Position numbers and translations under genes: made by a program. A stretch of DNA of 64,000 bases. Source: Deltaproteobacteria bacterium (GTDB lineage Bacteria > Myxococcota_A > UBA9160 > SZUA-336). Every line of letters starts with the position of its first letter. Positions within the stretch are counted from its first letter, which is position 1. Positions 1 to 8,024 of this stretch are shown here, piece after piece. The stretch spans positions 1 through 64,000 of the forward strand of contig JAJDAJ010000028.1 in NCBI GenBank assembly GCA_029261925.1, written 5' to 3'. Below the pieces are notes generated by a model. It was given only the letters and a program-made list of their open reading frames with translations. It was not told the origin of the DNA and did no database searches.

Positions 1-48
1 GCGGGCGCCGCGCTGCTGCGTCGCCGCGGAGCTGCGCGCCTGGCCTGA
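1..48 (+). CDS. 3' end of an upstream gene (partial)
   Basis: Frame 1 is open from the first base to a TGA at 46-48 and would encode the last 15 residues of a protein rich in Ala and Arg. It lies on the same strand as the next gene and has the same GC-rich third positions. It is too short to identify, and chance openness cannot be excluded. Bases 49-124 hold no gene that I can see. Confidence 0.25.
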   Translation, partial: AGAALLRRRGAARLA

Positions 49-124
49 GGCCCGGCGCGCCGCGGGGCGGCGAGCAGCGGCAGGAGCCCCGGGCTAAGCT
101 CTGCGCGAGCCTGGCCCATCTCCA

Positions 125-1525
125 TTGACCGCGCCCCGCACGACCTCCGCTCGACGCGACCGGCTGGACCGAGTCCTCTCCGTGTTCACCGACGTGCGGG
201 CCGGGGAGGGCCGCCCGGCGCTCGGGCTGCTGACCGCGGTCTTCCTGATCCTCACGGCGTACTACCTGATCAAGCCGGCGAGAGAGGGCTGGCTGGCCGT
301 CTCGGTGGTCTCGGGGCTGTCCAAGCTCGAGGTCAAGGCGTACTCGAGCTTCGTGCAGGCCATCGTGCTGGTGGCTGCCGTGGCGGGCTATTCGCGTGTC
401 TCGGGGCGCTGGCCCCGGCGCACGCTGGTCACCCGGGTGAGCCTCTTCTTCGCGTGGAACCTGCCGCTGTTCTGGCTGCTGCAGCCCGGCCTGCTCGCCG
501 ACACGGTTCCGTACGCCGGCCTCGCCTTCTACCTGTGGGTGGGTGTCTTCAACGTCTTCATCGTCGCGACCTTCTGGTCGTTCGCTGCCGACTTCTACAG
601 CGCGGAGCGCGGCCGCCGCATCCTGCCGCTGGTGGCGATCGGGGCGACGGCCGGCGCGGCCTTTGGCTCGGCGATCACGGGGCTCCTCACGGGGCCCGGC
701 TGGGTCGGCACGTACGATCTGCTGCTGCTGGCCATGCTGCCGCTCGGGGTGTCCGTGGTGCTCGCCCGGGGAGCGGACCGGCAGGGCGAGACCGTCCAGG
801 ATGCGGCTCCGCCGCCGGGCCCCGCCGCGGAGGGGGCCGACTCGGGTCCGTGGGAGCTGATCGCCCGCCATCGCTACCTGATGACGACCGCGCTGCTCAC
901 GGTGGCGCTCGGCTGGGTGGCCTCGAACGGGGACAACATCCTGTTCGGCATGGTGCAGGAGATCATCGAGACCGAGGCCCACGAGCAGGCCCTGGAGGCG
1001 CCCGCGGCGCTGGAGCGCTACACGCGCGAGCGCACCACTGCTTTCTACGCCGACTTCTTCCTCTGGGTAAACCTCGTGGCGCTCCTCGTGCAGGCCTTCG
1101 TGGCCTCCCGCCTGCTGCGCTACGGTGGCTTCGGAACCCTGATCCTCTTCCTGCCGGTGCTCTCCGCGATTGCCTACTCCTCGATGGCCATCTTCCCGAC
1201 GCTCGCGGTGGTCAAGCTCTTCAAGGTCGCAGAGAACTCCAGCAACTACTCCATCAACAACACCGCGCGTCATGTGCTCTGGCTGCCGACGACGGCCGAG
1301 ATGAAGTACAAGGCCAAGGCCGCGATCGACACGACCTGCATCCGCATCGGCGACGGCCTGGCCGCGCTCACGGTACTGGCGAGCACGCGCGTGCTGGCCA
1401 CGTCGATGCTCGGTCTTCTCTGGTTCAACGCCGTCCTGGCGCTGGTCTGGACGGGTCTCGCCCTGGCGCTGGCCCGCGATCACGCAGAGGTATCCGCCAT
1501 GGGGTTCGACGATGCACGCAGCTAG
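125..1525 (+). CDS. NTT/ADP-ATP-carrier-like 12-TM transporter
   Basis: A polytopic inner-membrane protein of 466 residues with about 12 hydrophobic segments. The first segment carries AYYLIKPARE (about residues 45-54), which resembles the signature after TM1 in Npt1/Npt2 nucleotide transporter (ATP:ADP antiporter, TLC) and related MFS-fold proteins. Free-living bacteria carry remote homologues whose substrate is not established, so I do not assign ATP/ADP exchange. The start is a TTG with only a weak upstream ribosome site. The gene overlaps the next one by 14 bases, so the two are probably co-transcribed. What it shares with a beta-lactamase-fold neighbour is unclear; a role in importing cell-envelope building blocks is possible but is inference. 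Confidence 0.75.
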   Translation: MTAPRTTSARRDRLDRVLSVFTDVRAGEGRPALGLLTAVFLILTAYYLIKPAREGWLAVSVVSGLSKLEVKAYSSFVQAIVLVAAVAGYSRVSGRWPRRTLVTRVSLFFAWNLPLFWLLQPGLLADTVPYAGLAFYLWVGVFNVFIVATFWSFAADFYSAERGRRILPLVAIGATAGAAFGSAITGLLTGPGWVGTYDLLLLAMLPLGVSVVLARGADRQGETVQDAAPPPGPAAEGADSGPWELIARHRYLMTTALLTVALGWVASNGDNILFGMVQEIIETEAHEQALEAPAALERYTRERTTAFYADFFLWVNLVALLVQAFVASRLLRYGGFGTLILFLPVLSAIAYSSMAIFPTLAVVKLFKVAENSSNYSINNTARHVLWLPTTAEMKYKAKAAIDTTCIRIGDGLAALTVLASTRVLATSMLGLLWFNAVLALVWTGLALALARDHAEVSAMGFDDARS

Positions 1526-2447
1526 GTGGGCGCTGGTCGCGGCGCTGTCCAGCACTCTCCTGGGGGCGAGCCCGCCGCCGGAGCGTTCGCTCCGGCTCCG
1601 CGAGGTCGCGAGCCCGCCGCTCCAGGCCGGGCTCGAGGCCGCGCTCGAGGGTCTCGGACTGCACGATGCGATCCGCGAGCAGCGACTCTCGGTGGCGCTC
1701 GCGGGCCTGAGCCGGGAGGAGTGCCCGCGCCTGGCCGCGGTGAACGGCGACGTGATGATGTACGCCGCGAGCCTGCCCAAGATCGCCATCCTGCTCGCCG
1801 TGTATCGCAAGGCCCAGGACGGAGAGCTCCAGCTGACGGCCGCGGACCAGCGAGCGGCGCGCGAGATGATCCGACGCTCGTCGAACACGGCAGCCACGCG
1901 AATGCTCGACCGCGTCGGTCGCGGCTACGTGAACGACCTGCTGCAGTCCGAGGAGTACCAGCTCTACGATCCCGAGCACGACGGGGGGCTCTGGGTGGGC
2001 AAGCCGTACAGCAGCGAGCCCGCGTTCGAGCGGGATCCGCTCAGCCACCTCTCGCACGGCGCGACGGCGATCCAGGTCGCGCGCTTCTTCTACCTGCTCG
2101 AGACGGGTCGCCTGCTGGACGACGACTACAGCGCGCGTCTCAAGCGCATCCTCGGCGATCCCGGAATCGCGCACAAGTTCGTCGCCGGGATCCGCGGCGT
2201 TCGCCCCCAGGCTCGCCTGTTCCGGAAGTCAGGAACATGGCGCGAGTACCACGCTGATGCCGCGCTGGTCGAGTACGGGGACACGAAGTACGTGGCCGTG
2301 GCGATGGCGCGGAGTCGCGACGGAGAGCGCTGGCTGCGCGAGATCATCGTCGCGGTCGACGAGCTCATCCGGGTGGTGCCGCCTCCGTGCGCGGCGGATC
2401 CGGAGCCGGGAGAGGCGCCGGCGACGAGCAGTGGCGACGCTCGATGA
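1512..2447 (+). CDS. Exported serine hydrolase, class A beta-lactamase/PBP fold
   Basis: A 311-residue protein with an N-terminal hydrophobic export signal (residues 1-20, likely cleaved after Gly-Ala-Ser). All three penicillin-recognising motifs are visible in order and at class A spacing: S87-L-P-K90 (nucleophile and general base), S123-S124-N125 (SDN-like) and K239-S240-G241 (KTG-like). It acts in the periplasm. Family members are beta-lactamases, D,D-peptidases or esterases, and the sequence does not decide which. The ATG at 1512 overlaps the end of the transporter gene. Its 3' end overlaps the 3' end of the opposite-strand hydrolase by 83 bases, and that gene carries the same three motifs. 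Confidence 0.85.
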   Translation: MHAARWALVAALSSTLLGASPPPERSLRLREVASPPLQAGLEAALEGLGLHDAIREQRLSVALAGLSREECPRLAAVNGDVMMYAASLPKIAILLAVYRKAQDGELQLTAADQRAAREMIRRSSNTAATRMLDRVGRGYVNDLLQSEEYQLYDPEHDGGLWVGKPYSSEPAFERDPLSHLSHGATAIQVARFFYLLETGRLLDDDYSARLKRILGDPGIAHKFVAGIRGVRPQARLFRKSGTWREYHADAALVEYGDTKYVAVAMARSRDGERWLREIIVAVDELIRVVPPPCAADPEPGEAPATSSGDAR

Positions 2448-3675
2448 GCCTGTGGATCCGAGTACCCAGCGTCTGGTGCTCCACCGCTGAGTTCTTCCGC
2501 AGCACGTTCGAGGTGACCGCGACCAGGTAGTACAGCTCCCGGTCGCACGCCGGCGCCTCGACGATCGCGACCGAGTTCATCACGTTCTCGACGTTCCCGT
2601 GATACTTGCGGCACTCGAAGTCGGGCTCCGGCGCGCAGCGATACAGGGATCCGGACTTGTAGTACACGGCCGCCTCGCTCAGGGCCGGGGAGGAGGCGTA
2701 GCGGATGCGCCGCTCGGTCATGTAGAGCAGCCGCTTGAGCTCGAGGCTCGAGAACGCGTCGATCAGCGCTCCCTGCTCGAGCTCGAGGAGCAGGCGGACC
2801 AGCGAGCGCGCGCTCGCGGTGCTGCTCCCGCCCGGGATCCGGCGCTTGCCCTCCGAGGTGAAGAAGCCTCCCTGACGCAGCTCGCGCAGATCGAGGCCGC
2901 TCTCCTCGAGCGGGGCGTTCAGGCCCGTCGCGAGCAGCGCGGAGAGCTCCGCCCGCGGCGTCTGCTCGAGCCAGGCTCGCCCCTCCTCGATGGATGGGGG
3001 GTACGCCGCGCCCAGCCCCTGCAGCAGGATCGCCTGCTGCAGCACCATGCTCGCCGCCGAGTTGGAGCTCGCGGAGAGCATCCAGTCGAGGAAGGTCCAC
3101 AGGCTGGCGGCGTCGCCGACGCGCAGGCGCCGGCGGACCACGCGGGTGTCGCCCGGCTGCCAGAACGGGACCTCGTGGCTCGGCGTCAGGATGAACTCGT
3201 CGGCCACCACCCGGGTCTCGCGGAGCAGGCTCCGGCGCGCGGCCTCCTCGGGGTGGACCTCCGCGAGCGCCCGGAAGAGCGCCAGCGCCACGACGATCTT
3301 GCCGACGCTACCGGGATTGAACGCGACCCCGCCCCGGTGCTCGGCGTAGACCGGCGCGGACGGATCGCTCAGGTCGAGCAGCGCCAGCCCGTAGCGCGAC
3401 GCCTCGTCACCCGGCAGGCGAGACAGCGTCCGCGAGAGCTCGGCGTCGGGCTGCGGCAGCTCCAGCTCCGGGTGCTCCAGCAGTCGCAGCCGGATCCGCT
3501 CGCCCGGGAGCAGCGCACCGGCCGGCAGCTTGCGGTCGGCCAGCTCCCCGATCTGCGCGAGCCTCCCGGCCTCGAGCCGCGTGATGCCCGTCTGCTCGTA
3601 CCCGTCGAGCGGGTAGCCCGACGCGGACCCGCCCCACGAGAGCAGCAGCAGGATCGTCGTGGCGAGCCGCGTCAC
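2365..3675 (-). CDS. Exported serine hydrolase, beta-lactamase/PBP fold (second copy)
   Basis: A 436-residue protein with a signal peptide (residues 1-19, ending Ser-Ala-Ser-Gly). The SxxK motif is S123-V-G-K126, the SxN motif S203-S204-N205 and the KxG motif K340-S341-G342. It is longer than a class A beta-lactamase: about 90 residues precede the catalytic domain, and an insertion lies between the SxN and KxG motifs. The start is a GTG sharing four bases (GTGA) with the stop of the preceding dikinase-like gene, which indicates translational coupling. A cell-wall peptidase or esterase role seems more likely than antibiotic resistance because it is coupled to a phosphotransfer-like exported protein; this is inference. 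Confidence 0.8.
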   Translation of the reverse strand: MTRLATTILLLLSWGGSASGYPLDGYEQTGITRLEAGRLAQIGELADRKLPAGALLPGERIRLRLLEHPELELPQPDAELSRTLSRLPGDEASRYGLALLDLSDPSAPVYAEHRGGVAFNPGSVGKIVVALALFRALAEVHPEEAARRSLLRETRVVADEFILTPSHEVPFWQPGDTRVVRRRLRVGDAASLWTFLDWMLSASSNSAASMVLQQAILLQGLGAAYPPSIEEGRAWLEQTPRAELSALLATGLNAPLEESGLDLRELRQGGFFTSEGKRRIPGGSSTASARSLVRLLLELEQGALIDAFSSLELKRLLYMTERRIRYASSPALSEAAVYYKSGSLYRCAPEPDFECRKYHGNVENVMNSVAIVEAPACDRELYYLVAVTSNVLRKNSAVEHQTLGTRIHRLIERRHCSSPAPLPAPDPPRTEAAPPG

Positions 3676-6599
3676 GAGTCGTCCCCCGTCGGCGGGTCGG
3701 CGAGGGCGACCGCGCGCGTGGCGCTGGCCTCGAGCTGGCGATCGAGCGCCTGCAGGTAGCCGCTGTGGCGTGCGCGCCGGCTCTCCACGAAGGGGCGCGC
3801 CTGGAGCAGGGCCAGCCGGCCGGCGCGGAAGCCGAACTCGACGTCGGCCGGCGGCGCACCGTCGCCCCGGGCCAGCCCGGGGAAGCGCCCCGGAAGCTCG
3901 AGTGCCAGGTAGACCAGCTGCGCCAGCTCGAGGCGCGTGAGCAGGGTCGCGGCGCCGCTCGCGGGCAGTCGCCGCACACCGCCGGCCGGATCGAGCGCCG
4001 CGCGCCAGGGTACGGTGGCCTGGGCGAGAAGCCGGATCTCGCGGCCGTCGCTGCGAACGCGCAGCTCCTCGGCGGCCTGGCCATCGACGGCGCCACCGAT
4101 GCCCTCGCTGGCGGCGATCGAGATCCAGCTGCGTGCCCCGCTCTCCACGTCCGCGGTCACCATCACCCCCGACTTCTCCGATGCGAACGACTCCAGGAGC
4201 AGCACGCCCGGATACACGTGCTCCGGGCGGGTCATGTGTGCCTGACGCCAGGCGTGTGCGCGCTCCGTGAATGGCGAGGCCCAGACGCGGCGCAGAGCAT
4301 CCATGATCCGCTCGAAGCCGACCACGTTGGGCACGGTCAGGTTGAGCCCGGCGCCCGTGAATCCGGGCAGGTCCTCGACGTTCGTGTCGCTGCGCACGAA
4401 GACCCCGTAGCTCCCGTCGGGACCCAGGACGGCCGCGAGCCGCGCGCGAAGATCCTCGCGGAACGCCTCGCCCGGATCGGAGGTCTCGATCCAGGCGCGC
4501 AGGCGTCCGAGGAACTCCGAGGTGGCGCGGCTGCGTTGCGGGCCCTGGCGCAGCTCCGCCAGCGCGGCGTACTGCTGGCGCATCCAGTCCCGCACGCTGG
4601 GACCCCCGGGCTGCAGCGGCTGCTCGATCAGGCGCCGGAAGGCGCCGAACGGGACGACCACCCCGCGCGGCACCGCGTCCGCGTACAGGTGCCGCAGCTC
4701 GCCCAGGTTCGCCGCCTTGGGCCCGACGATCCGGCCGCTGTGGGTCGCCCGGATGCTCGACAGCGGGGCGCTCCGCCAGGTGTCGAGGTCGAGCTTGTCG
4801 AGGTCGGGATCGATCTGCAGCGCGTCGTCGGGCGCATCGCGGCCGAACGCGGACTCCCAGCGGGGCCCGTCATGATCGAGCTCGACGATCCCCTGCGGGC
4901 TCACCGCGAGCACCACCCGGGCGCCCGCGTGCGCGGCGAGTCCGGCGAGGTGCTCGTCGTCCACCACCACGTTCGGGATTCCCAGGTTGCGGGCCAGGAG
5001 CTGGACGTGCGACAGCGACGAGCCCTCGCCGCGCGTCAGGATGCCGGCGACCGGGGGCAGGTCGGCGACGGTGCCGGGCAGCACGTGAATGCCGTCGCGC
5101 GCGAGCTCGTGGGGCGGCTCGTCGCCCGTGCTCAGGACCAGCACACCCCGTGTGAGGCCGGGATTGAGGCCGCGCAGACCATGGCCCACGGGCCTGCCGA
5201 AGATGCGGTGCCGCGCCCCGCCGAGCGCCATGGCGTCGAGCTGCAGGACGTCCACGACCTGGTTCCAGGCCAGCAGCGCACTTCCCCGCAGGCGATCGGG
5301 CACGAACTCCCGCACGAGCGGCTCGATCACGGACAGCCTCTCGATGCGCGGCTCCAGGTGGAACTGCAGCGCGCGCGCCGCCCAGCCCGCACCGCGGCCG
5401 AGGTAGGAGAGCTCGCGGCGGTAGTCTCCGAGTGCGGGTGGGTCCGCGCCGCGGAGCCGTGCCAGCGCCTCGTGAATCGCGTCGCTCTGTCGCTGCGACC
5501 ACAGCCCCGTGCCGAACAGGGCGTGGCGCAGATCGTCCAGCAGCTCCAGGCTCCAGGCGCGCGACTCGCCCGGGGCCTGCGCGGCCAGCACGCCGGCCGT
5601 CGCGTACACCACGCGCTCGAGCACCAGGCCCGCGCTCAGGGCTCGCGTCCGGTCGGCCCGCGACTGGCCCGCGAGGTCGCGGCGGAGACCGGCGAGGACC
5701 GCCGCCGTCGCGCGCAGGCGCTCGCGCGGGTCGCGCTGCCCGGCGCCTGCGACGGCCGCGTCGAGGCGCGGTGCGAGCTTGGCGCCCGCGCGCGTCCGCA
5801 GCGTGCGCAGCTCGGCGACGGGCAGGGCCTCGTCGTACAGCGTGTCCAGTGCGCTGGCCAGCTCCTCGTAGCGTGCCCGCAGGTTCGCGGACACCCGGCC
5901 GGCGTGGGCGCGCACGCGCGCGGCGTCCCCGCGATCGGGCAGGCTGTGGATCTTGTTGCGCAGGGCGGCGAAGCCCGGGTCGTGCTCCGCCAGGTCGCCG
6001 GCCAGCTGCCGGGTCCGGGTCAGCTCGGGACCCGACGCCCAGGGCAGCAGCCGGGCCGCCTCGCGCAGCAGCAGGAAGCGCTCCTCGCCCGTCCAGGCCA
6101 CGTCGCCGGCGAGCGTCGCGAGCAGCTCGGCAGATGCGGCCTGCTCGTCCTCGATCTGCAGGGCGCCGCGGTACGTGCGCGCGCCGCGGAAGATCCAGCC
6201 ATCGTCGGCAGCGATCAGGAAGCGCTCGAGCAGCAGGTCGCGGAGAGGCCGCGCGTCGTCTCCGAGCCAGTCGCCGGGTCGCGTGCCGGCCAGCACGTTC
6301 GCCACCCCGTAGCCGGCCTCGCGGAGCCGCACTGCCGCAGTGCTCCAGGCGCCGTGCTGCACGCCTCCACCGTGCTCCCGGCAGGCCCCCGCCTGCGGCG
6401 GCAGCACGCTGCCGTCGCTGCAGAACCAGCGGATGCTCTCGAACGGGCCCTTCGGCGAGCCCTCGATCGCCTCGAGCCAGCTGCGGTGGACGGCCGGATC
6501 GTCGGTCGGGGTGGGCGTCGGGCTCGCCGCGAAGCAGAGCAGCGCCGCGAACGCCAGCGCGCCCGCTCGGCGTCGGCGTTGCGGGGTTCGGGTGGGCAT
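3672..6599 (-). CDS. Exported dikinase-like protein: PEP-utiliser mobile domain plus PEP synthase/GWD ATP-binding domain
   Basis: A 975-residue protein. I chose the ATG at 6599 because it starts a basic stretch followed by a hydrophobic export segment (about residues 11-27); an upstream in-frame ATG at 6662 would bury that signal. Residues about 30-430 are helical and unrecognised. A PEP-utiliser-type mobile domain follows, with the phosphorylatable His at about residue 531 in the context SSLSHVQLLARN. Then comes an ATP-binding domain containing VRSDTNVEDLPGFTGAGL (about residues 735-755). The order (His domain before ATP domain) and these motifs resemble glucan water dikinase more than cytosolic PEP synthase. 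The puzzle is location: an ATP-dependent phosphotransfer enzyme with a signal peptide. It is coupled to the beta-lactamase-fold gene downstream. The substrate is unknown. Confidence 0.75.
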   Translation of the reverse strand: MPTRTPQRRRRAGALAFAALLCFAASPTPTPTDDPAVHRSWLEAIEGSPKGPFESIRWFCSDGSVLPPQAGACREHGGGVQHGAWSTAAVRLREAGYGVANVLAGTRPGDWLGDDARPLRDLLLERFLIAADDGWIFRGARTYRGALQIEDEQAASAELLATLAGDVAWTGEERFLLLREAARLLPWASGPELTRTRQLAGDLAEHDPGFAALRNKIHSLPDRGDAARVRAHAGRVSANLRARYEELASALDTLYDEALPVAELRTLRTRAGAKLAPRLDAAVAGAGQRDPRERLRATAAVLAGLRRDLAGQSRADRTRALSAGLVLERVVYATAGVLAAQAPGESRAWSLELLDDLRHALFGTGLWSQRQSDAIHEALARLRGADPPALGDYRRELSYLGRGAGWAARALQFHLEPRIERLSVIEPLVREFVPDRLRGSALLAWNQVVDVLQLDAMALGGARHRIFGRPVGHGLRGLNPGLTRGVLVLSTGDEPPHELARDGIHVLPGTVADLPPVAGILTRGEGSSLSHVQLLARNLGIPNVVVDDEHLAGLAAHAGARVVLAVSPQGIVELDHDGPRWESAFGRDAPDDALQIDPDLDKLDLDTWRSAPLSSIRATHSGRIVGPKAANLGELRHLYADAVPRGVVVPFGAFRRLIEQPLQPGGPSVRDWMRQQYAALAELRQGPQRSRATSEFLGRLRAWIETSDPGEAFREDLRARLAAVLGPDGSYGVFVRSDTNVEDLPGFTGAGLNLTVPNVVGFERIMDALRRVWASPFTERAHAWRQAHMTRPEHVYPGVLLLESFASEKSGVMVTADVESGARSWISIAASEGIGGAVDGQAAEELRVRSDGREIRLLAQATVPWRAALDPAGGVRRLPASGAATLLTRLELAQLVYLALELPGRFPGLARGDGAPPADVEFGFRAGRLALLQARPFVESRRARHSGYLQALDRQLEASATRAVALADPPTGDDS

Positions 6600-6677
6600 C
6601 GCGGCAAGGGTAGGAGCCGGTGGGTGCCGTGCCAGAGCGCGGGGTCGCGCCGCGGCGCGCACCGGCCCGTGGCGCTC

Positions 6678-7952
6678 TCAGCGCAGCAGCTCCCCGAAGC
6701 TCGCCTCCACCTGCGAGAGGTCGATGCGATTGAGGAAGTTCGACAGCGCCATCCAGGAAACCAGTGCCGAGGGATCCGCGAAGCCGGGGGGCAGGAAGCG
6801 TGGAGCGGCCAGCACCCCGGAGTCCATCAGCTCCGCGACCAGACCGATCTCCTCGAGCACGATCTTGCCCACGAACAGCAGCGGGATCCGCTCGATCCGA
6901 CCGCGGCGTACCGCCAGGCGCAGGAAGTTGTAGATCAGCACGAAGCCGCGGCTGTACGAGAGATCCTTGGAGAATGGACCGGACTCCGCGGTACCGCCGC
7001 GAAAGACCCGCGCCGTGACGGACCAGGCCTCCTCCTGGGAGCGACCGTCCCCGCGCAGCGAGCGGAACACTTCGAGGAACGTCGCCCCCTGCTCGGCCAG
7101 ATGCACGGCCCGGATCCGGTCGGTGATGCGCCGCAGGCGCGCGGGGTGGGAGCGCAGGCTGGTGACCTCGACGAGGACCGCGAGCCCCTCCTGGGTGACG
7201 GAGGTGGCCGGCGTTCCCTTGCCCAGGAAGGTGCAGGTGGGCTGGGCCCGCCCGTTCAGGGTGGTGCCGACGTGTACCCAGCCCTCGTGCGCCTCGAGCA
7301 CGGCCAGCTCGCGCTCGCTGAAGAGCACCCCGCTGCGCAGCTTGATGTAGTCGGAGCCCGCAGCGGCGTCGGCGACGATCCCGTCATCGGTACGGACGTG
7401 CACGCCGTCCGCGCCCAGCGTGCTGTCGAGGCGCGCCTGGAGCAGCTGCACGGCCTGCTCTGCGGGGATCGTGCGGGGCTGCTCGAAGCGGAACGCCGAG
7501 GCGTCGATCAGCGAGAGCGAGTCGTCGAGCAGCGCCGCGAGATCGGCGAGGCTGGGCTGGCCCGGCAGCAGCGGGTCGGTGGCCCGTCCGTAGAGGCGGC
7601 CGGAAAGCGGCGCGAATGCCGGCGAGCCCCGCGCCTCGAGCATGTCGATCACCAGCTCGTACTCGCGACACATTCGCGCGAGCATGCGGCCGGCCGGATC
7701 GGCTTCCCCGAGCCGGCGCTCGACGTCGCGCTCGAGCGCCTCGAAGCGGGTCCGCAGCTCGGCGGCATCGAAGGGCAGCGGGCGTCCGGCGTAGTAGTCC
7801 CGGCCCGCGGAGGGCTGCCGCTCGCAGCCGGCCGCGAAGAACGCCTGGCGGATCGAGTCGTCCCAGGCCACCGCATCGAGCACGCGGATCGGCTGCTGGG
7901 CGGCGACCAGCCGCTCCGAGAGCTCGCGGATCGTCTCCAGGTAGTCCGACAT
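6678..7952 (-). CDS. DUF1704 / QEGLA-motif zinc metallopeptidase-like protein
   Basis: A 424-residue protein without a signal peptide. It carries the two hallmarks of the DUF1704 family: an HExxxH zinc motif at H222-E223-G-W-V-H227 and the QEGLA motif at 254-258, whose Glu is the likely third ligand. Bacterial members are annotated as flavohemoglobin expression-modulating QEGLA proteins. The eukaryotic relatives (KIAA0895/MATCAP) are tubulin tyrosine carboxypeptidases, so a C-terminal carboxypeptidase activity is plausible, but the bacterial substrate is unknown. The ATG follows a G-rich stretch that can serve as a ribosome site, with an AT-rich TGTAATAA segment just upstream. It is divergent from the metallo-beta-lactamase gene at 8025. 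Confidence 0.8.
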   Translation of the reverse strand: MSDYLETIRELSERLVAAQQPIRVLDAVAWDDSIRQAFFAAGCERQPSAGRDYYAGRPLPFDAAELRTRFEALERDVERRLGEADPAGRMLARMCREYELVIDMLEARGSPAFAPLSGRLYGRATDPLLPGQPSLADLAALLDDSLSLIDASAFRFEQPRTIPAEQAVQLLQARLDSTLGADGVHVRTDDGIVADAAAGSDYIKLRSGVLFSERELAVLEAHEGWVHVGTTLNGRAQPTCTFLGKGTPATSVTQEGLAVLVEVTSLRSHPARLRRITDRIRAVHLAEQGATFLEVFRSLRGDGRSQEEAWSVTARVFRGGTAESGPFSKDLSYSRGFVLIYNFLRLAVRRGRIERIPLLFVGKIVLEEIGLVAELMDSGVLAAPRFLPPGFADPSALVSWMALSNFLNRIDLSQVEASFGELLR

Positions 7953-8012
7953 CCCCCCTTATTACACCGCGCGGTACCTGCGCGCCGGTTCGCGGAACGG
8001 GGCCGCCGCGGT

Positions 8013-8018
8013 TATGGT
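8013..8018 (+). promoter_or_regulatory. -10-like TATGGT, leaderless context
   Basis: TATGGT lies exactly 6 nt before the ATG at 8025 and no Shine-Dalgarno sequence precedes the start. This is the TANNNT-N6-start layout known for leaderless genes in several GC-rich bacteria. No convincing -35 is seen. Confidence 0.4.
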
Positions 8019-8024
8019 TGCTCC

